DNA from: Zoopage sp. CT-All
Taxonomy: Eukaryota; Zoopagomycota; Zoopagomycetes; Zoopagales; Zoopagaceae
Assembly (NCBI GenBank): GCA_004114245.1
Contig: QZWS01000099.1
Coordinates: 1-27,022 of the forward strand
DNA: 27,022 nucleotides
Direction: 5' to 3'
Positions 7,591-16,844 of this stretch are shown one piece after another. Position 1 is the stretch's first letter. Each line of letters opens with the position of its first letter. Both the position numbers and the translations under genes were made by a program. Under the pieces are notes generated by a model. The model was given only the letters and a program-made list of their open reading frames with translations. It was not told where the DNA came from and searched no databases.

Positions 7591-8820
7591 ATGCTTGTTG
7601 CGTCCACCACACGGCTGCTTCTTGTCGTCTCCCTTACCACTGCCCACCTCCTACTCCCTGCTGAGGCCTCCACGACGGCTCCTTTCTTCAATCTGAAGTG
7701 GCTCAAGCGTTCTGGCACCCCACGCCCACCACAGTCGCCTCCTCCAAGACCCATCGCATCACTTCCAAACATCGGCTACAGTACAGCATCATTTGGTAGG
7801 CGACGTACTGCAACCACTGGAAAGGGAAACGTCGCTGGTGGAGTCGCGCCACCGTGGATGAGGCCGAGCATGGCTGCTGCATTAAAGAACTTCTGGGCCA
7901 TGTCGAGCAGAGGTTCATTGCCCACTCGCAGGTTTTCTTCGTCTGCAACGACTAGCCCTACCCCGACAGTCACGACCCCGGTCCAGACCCCGCCCCGTGT
8001 GCGATTGTCGCGCTCCCTAGCGTTGCCCCAGCAACAGCAAAGACTTACATTTTCGAAGGCGAAATCCCCCACAGCTGCAACAGGTGTTGGTCAAGGCGGC
8101 GGAAATGGCGGCGGCAACGGCAATGGTGGCGGCAACGGCAATGGCGGCGGCAACGGCAATGGCGGCGGCAAGGGCGGCGGCAACGGCAATGCCGATGGCT
8201 CTTTACACGAATTTTACGACAGCCAGCAACCGTCGCAGTCGCAACAACAGCCGCCACCCACTATGAAAGCCTATTGCGCCGAGCAGATAGCGCTGCGCCT
8301 CGCCAGTAACGCAAACAACAACAACTCCGGCGGCCGTTACTATTCCGATGATTATGGGGACAGGAATGTAGGCGTTGGTGCAAATCCACTCGCCGGCTTG
8401 CCCTCAGTCTGCGTTGGCTCTAACAAACTCATGACGGTACTGTCGGCTCTACCCACGCTCGCCCAGGCTGGTCTCTCCTTTTCTACCATTTTAAACCAGA
8501 TCAGAGCGTCCAAGCTCAGCATTGAGGCGCAGAAACAGAACCAGCAGAACTTGCAGCAGGCGCAGGCAGCCCAGATGCAGCTCGCCTTGCTTTCCGCCTC
8601 TGTACAGCCTCAAAACGGCTCTCGACAGCAAGTGTCCGGCAGTACGGGCACTGGCTTCGGTGATCGGGACGGCAACCCATTCGGTAGATCATCCCTGGGC
8701 ACCGGCTTTGGCGGCGACGACTCGCTTGGGTCCGACCTGGGTTCGTCCACAGCTGGTAGCGGCTTCCCCGACTTCCCCACAGGCTCGTCGTCGGGCATGC
8801 CGCAGACTGCTGATGAATGA
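7591..8820 (+). CDS. Secreted low-complexity protein with Gly/Asn repeats
   Basis: This is an intronless gene of 409 codons. Residues 1-27 form a clear signal peptide (LLLVVSLTTAHLLLP core, likely cleavage after AEA or AEAS). The mature chain is rich in Pro, Ser, Arg and Gln, with a Gly/Asn tandem repeat at 169-200, a QSQQQPP stretch, a moderately hydrophobic segment near 270-300 (contains KLMTVLSALPTLAQAG), a Gln/Asn-rich segment around 310-335 and a Gly/Ser/Asp-rich tail. Two cysteines (in AYCAEQ and SVCVGS) are the only ones in the mature part and could pair. I know no family for it. A cell-surface, adhesin-like or wall-associated role is only a guess from composition. Its upstream region includes the end of the outer transposon, 127 bp before the ATG. 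Confidence 0.7.
   Translation: MLVASTTRLLLVVSLTTAHLLLPAEASTTAPFFNLKWLKRSGTPRPPQSPPPRPIASLPNIGYSTASFGRRRTATTGKGNVAGGVAPPWMRPSMAAALKNFWAMSSRGSLPTRRFSSSATTSPTPTVTTPVQTPPRVRLSRSLALPQQQQRLTFSKAKSPTAATGVGQGGGNGGGNGNGGGNGNGGGNGNGGGKGGGNGNADGSLHEFYDSQQPSQSQQQPPPTMKAYCAEQIALRLASNANNNNSGGRYYSDDYGDRNVGVGANPLAGLPSVCVGSNKLMTVLSALPTLAQAGLSFSTILNQIRASKLSIEAQKQNQQNLQQAQAAQMQLALLSASVQPQNGSRQQVSGSTGTGFGDRDGNPFGRSSLGTGFGGDDSLGSDLGSSTAGSGFPDFPTGSSSGMPQTADE
8095..8190 (+). repeat. Coding minisatellite, about 18-bp unit
   Basis: The unit is close to GGCGGCAACGGCAATGGC and occurs about three times, followed by variant units. It encodes GGGNGN repeats at residues 169-200 of the secreted protein. Such tracts commonly change length by replication slippage. 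Confidence 0.85.
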
Positions 8821-9092
8821 ACAGATGCAGCGGCAGTGCAGGACAACCATTTTATCGGGGAATGCATGCTTGGCGGGAAGTGCAGTAGGACTGACAGCCA
8901 GAAGCTGATTACGGAAGAAGACATTCTCTTGAGAGCATACGCCAAGTTTCTGCTTGTGACTGCATAGCGATAATCCTTTGGTGCTGGTCTGGCTGCCCTT
9001 TGGACAGCTTGTACACAGCCAAATTGCACCCCTTTGAACACGCAGTCACGTCAGTAAACTCCCAATCCTTAGCCCAGCCTGTCTCCCGCATC
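8821..9092. promoter_or_regulatory. Intergenic region between the secreted-protein gene and TOR
   Basis: These 272 bp hold the 3' end of the secreted-protein gene and the TOR promoter. The TOR frame is open upstream to at least 9000 but has no ATG before 9093. I see no clear motif. Confidence 0.4.
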
Positions 9093-12000
9093 ATGGCGTC
9101 TGCGTACGGCGACACCGCCACGCTCGCCGCCACGCTCACGCTGCTGCGCGCCAAGCACGATGATACGCGCCTCCGCGCTGCCCTTACCCTCCTCGATCAC
9201 ATCCGCGAGGTCTCGCGCGAACTCTCCTCCGAGGCCTTTGGGAAATACATGAACGACGTCAACCGCAAAATATTCGATTTGATGAACAGCGGCGAGGTCG
9301 CAGATCGGCTGGGCGGCGTGGCTGCTATCGACGCGCTGATCGACTTTGATGGTGAGGAGAACAGCTCCAAGGTGACGCGCTTCGCAAACTACCTCCGCAT
9401 CGTGCTGCCAGGCCCCGATGCCGGTGTAATGGTCGTAGCGTCAAAGGCTGTGGGGCGGCTGGCCGCGAGCGGCGGCACGCTGACGAACGATTTCGTCGAG
9501 TTCGAGGTGAAGCGTGCGCTCGAGTGGCTCCAGGGCGATCGCAACGAGATTAGGCGGCATGCCGCGGTGCTTGTGCTCTGCGCCCTCGCCACCCACGCCC
9601 CCACCCTCGTATACGCCTACGTGCCCCAGTATCTCGAATACCTCTGGACCGCCGTCAAAGATCCGAAGCAGGTTGTGCGCGAGGCCGCCGCCGATGCCCT
9701 CCGTGCTTGCCTCGCGCTCCTATACCAGCGAGAAAGCTATCAGCGCTCGTCGTGGTACGCCAGGATCAGCGAGGAAGCGGATCGATGCATGCGCGCCGCC
9801 ACCGTCGAAGCTATACATGGCGGGCTGCTCGTCTACCGCGAACTGCTCCTCGGCACCGGCATGTTTATGAATTCGCAGTTCATTCAGGTCTGCGAGGCCA
9901 CCATCAAGCACAAGGATCACAAGGATGCGCTCGTCCGTCGCACCGTTATGCATCTGCTCCCGGTCCTCGCTGCCTACAATCCCATGGATTTCAGCCACTA
10001 CTACCTCGATAAATCCATGCAGCATCTCATGATACAGCTTAGAAAAGGCGACAAGGATGTGGCGCTGACGAGCATCGGCGACATTGCTGTTGCCGTCAAG
10101 AACGACATGGAGCCGTATCTCGAGTCAATCCTCAAGGCCGTCAAAGAGGGCCTGGCAAGCAAGGGCAAGGTCAGGCAGCAGCATGAAAAGGCCATATACC
10201 ACTGCATCTCACAGCTCGCCCGTGCCGTTGGGCAAGCCATTACCCAGTACTCGCACGATCTGCTCGATCTCATGCTTGCTGGCTCATTGACCGAGGCGTT
10301 GTGCGCCGCACTTGCCGAGCTCTCTGCACACGTCAATCCGCTCAAGCCCGTCATTAAAGAGCGCTTATTGAACGTCATCACACTGATACTTAGCGGCGGA
10401 CCATACCGCGCTCCTGGCGATCCTCGATCCCGCACTGAGCGCTCAGTGGTAGACCGCGACCGTGCGGCGTCGTCGTCGTCCTCGGTGCGTGACGTTGATC
10501 TTGACAAGGATCCGTCGACCATCGTTCTAGCGCTGAGCACCCTTGCTGATTTCGAGTATTCTGGCTACATGCTTCACGAATTCATCCGCGACTCGGTCGT
10601 CACCTACCTTGACAATGACAATGCAGATATTCGTCGTGCCGCTGCCAATGCTGCGTGCGAGATTCTGCGCCGAGATCCGGTCATGTACCAGACCAGCAAG
10701 CAGTCGCTCGAAGTCGTCGACGAAGTCCTTACCCGGCTCCTCTCCGTCGCCATCTCCGACTCTGATGCGTTTATCCGAGAGCTCGTGCTACGGCACATGA
10801 CAAAGGACTTTGATCGCCACCTTGTCCAAGCCGCCAACCTCAAGGCCCTGTTTCTCGCTATGAACGACGAAGTCTTTGGTGTTCGTGAGCATGCAGCGCG
10901 CCATGTCGGTCGCCTGACAGAGTACAACCCCGCATACATCATCCCCCAGCTGCGTAAAATTATGATCCAGCTGTTGACGGAGCTGGAGTTCTCCACGATA
11001 TCTCGGACGAAGGAAGAGTCTGCCAAGCTGCTCGGCATCTTGATCAGGTCGTCCCAGCGGTTCGTCAAGGCCTACGTCGAGCCCATCCTCAAAGTCTTGA
11101 TTACCAAGGCAAGCGAGCCCAGCTCCGGCGTTGCTGCGAGCATTCTCTATGCCATCGGCGAACTCGCGGAAGTGGGTTGCGAGACGCTCGTGCCGCACTT
11201 GGACCGCATCATGCCCATCATCCTCGAAGCGCTCAATGATCTAGGATCTCAAATCAAGCGCGAGGCAGCCCTCATCACTCTCGGACAGCTCTGCAGCAAT
11301 ACCGGGTTCGTCATCGAGCCATACCTCAAGTATCCAACACTAATGCCCACGCTCATCCGGATCATGAAATCTGAGCAGAATCCACGGCTGCGCACCGAAA
11401 CATTGCGCGTCATCGGGATAATTGGTGCGCTCGATCCGTTCCGCATGGTGCGAACGGTGGACTCGGATGACCAGAAAGTCGAAAGCGATGGCTTCCAGCA
11501 ACAGCCCATTAGCCCCGGCTCGGACGAATACCTTCCAAGCGTCGCGATTGGGTCGCTGGTCAAGATTCTCAAGGATCCGTCGCTGAGCACCTACCATACC
11601 CCAGCAATCCAGGCATTCATGTACATTTTCAAAACGCTTGGAATGCGCTGCGTGCCCTTCCTCCCCCAGATCATCCCAACCTTTCTCAGCGTCATGCGCC
11701 AGGCTCCCGCGCCGATGCTTGAATTTCACTTCCAGCAGCTAAGCACCCTGGTGTCGATCGTTCGGCATAATATCCGCAATTACCTCAAAGATATATTCGC
11801 GCTCGTTGCCGAGTTTTGGAATCCAAACTCGTCGCTGCAGGTGACCATACTCACGCTCGTGGAGAGCATTGCGCTAGTCATGAACAACGAGTTCAAGCCT
11901 TACCTCCCGCAGCTGCTTACCAAGATGCTATTTATTTGCGAGGTGGACGCCGGCGAAAAACGCCCGTCGGCGCAAAAAGTACTGCAAACGCTGGTCGTGT

Positions 12001-15000
12001 TTGGAAATAATCTGCAGGACTATCTTCATTTGGTTGTGCCATCGCTTTGCAGGTTGATGGAAAAGTCGGATGCTCCCTTGGCTGTGCGCCGAGCTGCTGT
12101 GCAAACGATTGGTCGCATGGCGCGGCGGCTGGACTTTACAGATTACACGTCGAGGATTGTGCATTCGATTGTGCGTATTCTCACTGGTTCTCAGGTCGAT
12201 CTGCGACTAGCAGCCCTAGACACGCTCTGCATGCTGGTCATCCAAGTCGGAGAGCAGTTCCTGATGTTTTCCGAGGTCATCAATAGGGTATGGTTATACA
12301 CATTCGCGAACGTGTCAATTTGATGGGTTGCTAGGCGCTGGAGAAGCAGCGGATATCGCATCCCAAGTACGCTAGCCTGATGCGATCACTGCAAGCCGGA
12401 GACGCTCTGCCGCAAATCTCACAGCTCTTTGGCGAAGATCGTTTGGACGAGGCCAAGGCTGATGATGCCCCGATGGTCGATGTTGGTGGCATCAAGAAGC
12501 TGCCGGTTGGTCAGCTGCATCTCAAGCGGGCGTGGGAGACGGCTCAACGCACAACCAAAGAGGACTGGATTGAATGGATGCGTCGATTTAGCGTCGAGCT
12601 GCTCAAGGAGTCGCCATCGCATGCTCTTCGCGCGTGTGCCAGTTTAGCAAGCATATACCATCCGCTTGCCAAGGAGCTATTTAATGCCGCATTCGTGTCG
12701 TGCTGGACCGAGCTCTATGACCAACATCAGGTGACACTCGTTGCTGCCATTGTGAGTAGGATGTTAACTGTTTCCAGGACGAGCTAGTGCAATCCATCGA
12801 TACCGCACTAAAGAGTCCGAATATTCCTCCAGAGATTCTGAACACGCTGCTCAATCTCTCCGAGTTTATGGAGCATGATGACAAGACCTTGCCGATTGAT
12901 CCTCGATCGCTTGGGTCGTATGCCAGCAAATGCCATGCGTATGCCAAGGCGCTTCACTACCGAGAAGCCGAATTTATCATTAATCCGACGCCAATTTTGG
13001 TTGAAGCTCTCATCAGTGTGAACAATCAACTGCAGCAGCCAGACACGGCCGTTGGAACGCTCACCTACGCCCAACAGCACCTTAACCTTGACCTCAAGGA
13101 AAGCTGGTACGAGAAACTGCAGCGCTGGGAAGATGCGCTGGCTGCATACGAACGCAAGCAGATGGAAGACCCGAATAGCTTTGAAACGACGCTTGGCCGC
13201 ATGCGCTGTCTTCATGAATTGTGCGAGTGGGATGCTCTCTCGCAGCTGTCCAAGTCGAAATGGGAGACAGCCGATGAAGATCAACGTCGCGCAATGTCTT
13301 CGTTGGCAGCTTCGGCGGCCTGGGGCATGAACCAATGGGAGCACATGGACAACTATGTGGCGTACATGAAGGAACCGTCGCCGAATCGGCTCTTTTTCCG
13401 TGCCGTGCATCTTATTCAGCGAAACGATTTCCTTCCTGCGACAAAGCTGATTGAGCAGACGCGACGCTTGCTCGATACAGAGCTGACGGCCTTGGTTAGC
13501 GAGAGCTACAGCCGGGCATACAAGTAAGTGTGTCTCGTGAGCTGCAACCGCTTGAGCATGTGTAGCGTCATTGTTCGAATTCAAATGCTCGCTGAAATGG
13601 AAGAGATCATCGCGTATAAGTTTGCTGAAAAGGAGCCCGAGAAGCGAGCCACGATCAAGCGCACTTGGATGAAACGGTATTGGCAGTCGTGATGCTCGGC
13701 GCGTGGTGACCTGGCTGTAGACTCCAGGGCTGTCAGCGAACGGTCGAGGTTTGGCAGCGCATCCTCAAGCTCCGCTCTGCCGTTATTGCACCATCCGAGG
13801 ATCTTGATATGTACATTCGGTTTGCAAATTTATGCCGAAAAAGCAATCGGCTGGCTCTCTCGGAGCGTACAATTGCAAACCTTATCGGCGTCGAGCAACT
13901 GGACGAAGTTGGAAAGGTAGCAGCGGACCTTGGCCCTCTGAGTGTGTGCTTATTGCTGCCTAGCTCCCGGTGAACGTCCAGCCACAGGTTACATTTGCCT
14001 ACCTCAAGCATGTTTGGGCCACTGGGGCCCGCGAGGAGGCGCTGCAGCAGCTCAAGGAGTTCAACGCGCGCCTTGCTGTGACAGTCAAGGGAAGCCAAAA
14101 GGGTTCGGAGCGCCATGACGAGCTGTCCCAGCTTGCTTCACGAACGTATCTGAAGCAAGGCAAATGGCTCTCGGTGCTGAATGAGGAATGGAACGATGTA
14201 GGCATCATGTGTGCCTCTGACATTGACCAATATCTCCCAGGAAAATATTTCGGACGTTCTGCGCGCAAATAGCGCTGCCACTCAATATGATCCAAACTTT
14301 TACAAAGCTTGGCATGCCTGGTCGCTGTCAAATTTCGAAATAATTTCGTACTACGAAAAGACGCAAGAATTCATTCCGACACAGGCATTGTCTGCCTACG
14401 TTGTTCCCGCTGTCAAAGGTGCGCATCCCATTGTTGAAAATGTGAGAGTATACCTGCAAAGGGTTCTTCCGTTCCCTTGCGCTCTCGCGTGGAAATTCGC
14501 TTCAGGACACGCTTCGTCTGTTGACGCTGTGGTTCAAGTTTGGATACCAGCAAGAAGTGAACTCAGCTATCAGCGAAGGCCTATCGTCTGTCAGCGTTGA
14601 CACCTGGCTTCAGGTTATCCCACAGGTATGTCGATTCGAAAGCAACGATGACTAGCAACTGTGGCTTAGCTTATCGCTCGCATTTACGCTCCAAGTCCGA
14701 GTGTCAGAAAACTCGTCCAGCAGCTTCTCTCGGACATTGGCCGACAGCACCCTCAGGCACTCGTGTATTCGCTAACGGTGGCGATGAAATCGCATACAGC
14801 ATCAAGACGTCAGGCAGCTATTTCCATTTTAGACAAGATGCGCGTTCTTCGTCCACAGCTTGTCGATCAGGCGCTCATGGTCAGCCAGGAGCTTATCCGA
14901 GTTTCCATTCTGTGGCAAGAAATGTGGCATGAAGGTTTAGAAGAGGCATCGCGGTTTTACTTTGGCGACGGGAACATCGAAGGCATGCTCACGCTTCTCG

Positions 15001-16819
15001 AGCCACTGCATCAAATGATGGAGCGCGCAAGTGCATCATTCAGAGTCCATTGCACCTAACGTTGGCTAGGGTCCCGAGACGATGCGCGAAGTCTCTTTCA
15101 ATCAAGCATTTGGTCGCGATCTCCAAGAGGCCCGCGAATGGTGCGAAAAATACAAGCAAGATATGAATACGGAGAATCTGAATCAAGCTTGGGACTTGTA
15201 TTACCAAGTCTTTCGGAAAATCACGAAGCAGCTCGGCCAGATGACATCGCTAGAGCTCTCCTACGTCTCTCCAAAGCTCCTTGGCGCCAAAGATATGGAA
15301 ATTGCTGTTCCAGGAACATACGCGAGTGGCAAGCCGATTGTCACTATTGCGAGCTTCAAAACGACGCTGAACGTGATTTCTTCCAAGCAGCGTCCGCGCA
15401 AGTTGGCCATCAAGGGCAGCGACGGGAAGGAGTACAACTATTTGCTCAAAGGTCCGAGCTGATGGTTCATTTCGCTTGATCCTGATATTGTTAGGCCACG
15501 AGGATTTGCGTCAAGATGAGCGCGTCATGCAGCTATTCGGACTCGTGAATACTCTGCTTCGCGCCGATCCCGAAACCTTTAAGCGTCATCTGCGCATCAC
15601 TCGTTTTGCTGTCATTCCTCTTTCCATCAATTCGGGTCTCATCGGCTGGGTGCAGCATTGCGATACGTTACATGCTCTCATCAAGGAGTATCGCGATGCC
15701 AAGAAGATCATTTTGAACATTGAACATCGACTGATGCTCCAGGTGCGCAGCATCATTCCTTCCTAGCCGTTTATATTAACCTACGTTTCAGATGGCGCCT
15801 GACTATGAAAATCTTGTACACGCCAATTCAAGGGCTTGCCTTATTCTGACATTCAGTAGGCCCTCTTGCAAAAGGTGGAGGTATTCGAATACGCCCAAGA
15901 AAACACCAATGGTCAGGATTTGTATAATATTTTGTGGCTAAAGAGCAAGAACTCCGAGGTGGATGACAGTCCCATGCGCTTTCGTAGCTGAATTTACGCC
16001 TAGACTTGGCTTGAACGGCGAACCAACTACACAAGGTCGCTGGCCGTCATGTCAATGGTCGGATACGTTCTCGGCCTTGGGGATCGGCATCCATCGAACC
16101 TCATGTTGAACCAGCTGGATGGGACGGTCGTTCATATTGATTTTGGCGATTGCTTTGAGGTAGCCGGGCGTTGCATTGCACAGCGTTGGCACTAACACTT
16201 GTAGGTCGCGATGCATCGCGAGAAGTTCCCCGAAAAGATTCCCTTTCGCCTTACGCGCATGCTCGTAAATGCGATGGAGGTGTGCGGCATTGAAGGAAGC
16301 TATCGGAAGACGTGCGAGATTGTGATGAGAGTTTTGCGCGACAACAAGGAGAGCTTGATGGCTGTACTGGAGGCCTTTGTCTACGATCCATTGATCAATT
16401 GGAAACTGGCGCGAAAAGATCGCGCCCGAGCCAAGCTTCCCGACGCAACAGGCCTCGACGGCGAATTCGACGGTATGAAATATAGTCAGACGCATCGACG
16501 GACTTCTCGTCATGATATCCCATCGCAAGGTAGACCTGATGCTGAGCACGGGCATGCGCTTATTTGCCTAGCCGAAGAGGAAAATCGCCAGCCGGAGATG
16601 CTCAATCAGCGTGCAGTGGAGATTATCAACAGGATTCAAAATAAACTGACTGGTAGGTGTTCTGGTACTGGCATCTGATGCTAATGCTCTGTTCAAGGCC
16701 GTGACTTCAAGCCGACGGTCACCTTGGATGTGACTACGCAAGTCGACAAGCTAATCCGCGAAGCTCGCTCAGTAGAAAATCTCTGTCAATGCTATATTGG
16801 ATGGTGTGCGTTTTGGTAA
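9093..16819 (+). CDS. TOR: TOR kinase (target of rapamycin), about 2,350 aa, reconstructed by splicing
   Basis: Serine/threonine kinase of the PIKK family, core of TOR complexes 1 and 2, which couple nutrients to growth. ATG 9093 has A at -3 and G at +4. Exons: 9093-12287, 12335-12730, 12778-13523, 13566-13676, 13721-13916, 13964-14197, 14241-14418, 14462-14625, 14670-15026, 15070-15451, 15495-15742, 15792-15815, 15860-15958, 16004-16159, 16205-16652, 16698-16819. All joins keep frame (2,351 aa; 2,337 if 16530-16571 is also removed). HEAT repeats fill roughly 1-1150 ([20 protein letters not shown]), then FAT ([22 protein letters not shown]), FRB about 1811-1913, kinase with Lys1970 (QRPRKL), GLGDRHPSN (Asp2137) and HIDFGD (Asp2156), and a FATC tail ending [11 protein letters not shown]. 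Length is slightly below the usual ~2,470-2,550. All key residues are present, so it should be active. Confidence 0.97.
15027..15069 (+). other. GC-AG intron in TOR
   Basis: The donor is GCAAGT and the acceptor GGCTAG, 43 nt. Removal joins MMER to [10 protein letters not shown], exactly as the FRB domain requires. The neighbouring GT (GTGCAT, 4 nt further) would break the frame. Confidence 0.85.
15792..15815 (+). other. 24-nt microexon of TOR
   Basis: This exon encodes only MAPDYENL, the conserved kinase-domain stretch after the LNIEHR motif. It lies between introns of 49 and 44 nt, and both joins are phase 0. Confidence 0.85.
16530..16571 (+). other. Possible 42-nt in-frame intron in TOR
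   Basis: It has a GTAGAC donor, a CTGATGCTGAG branch-like stretch and a TTTGCCTAG acceptor, the same size as the verified introns. It is a multiple of three with no stop, so it does not interrupt the frame. Splicing would join PSQ to [11 protein letters not shown] and remove 14 residues from the variable loop before the FATC region. Confidence 0.5.
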
Positions 16820-16844
16820 ATGCAGTGTGTATATTCCTGCAGTA
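16820..16844. other. 25-bp gap between convergent TOR and PAN2 stop codons
   Basis: The TOR TAA ends at 16819 and the PAN2 stop codon begins at 16847 and ends at 16845. The 3' untranslated regions of both genes must extend into each other's coding sequence unless the transcripts end almost at the stop codon. I see no clear AATAAA on either strand close by. Confidence 0.9.

Larger units (their letters stand above)
12288..16697 (+). other. TOR intron set: 15 introns of 42-49 nt, plus one possible
   Basis: Introns: 12288-12334, 12731-12777, 13524-13565, 13677-13720, 13917-13963, 14198-14240, 14419-14461, 14626-14669, 15027-15069 (GC-AG), 15452-15494, 15743-15791, 15816-15859, 15959-16003, 16160-16204, 16653-16697. 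Each was placed by requiring frame continuity and TOR family sequence across the join. All but one are GT-AG. Many have a CTGAC- or CTAAC-like branch site 10-20 nt before the AG. A sixteenth candidate (16530-16571) is listed separately. Confidence 0.9.

Noticed and set aside
8045-8257. Arg/Cys-rich minus-strand peptide resembling a cysteine-rich effector
   Set aside because: It is the antisense reading of the Gly/Asn minisatellite.
12808-13584. 258-codon minus-strand frame
   Set aside because: It is antisense to the TOR FAT-domain exon, which has clear family sequence on the plus strand.
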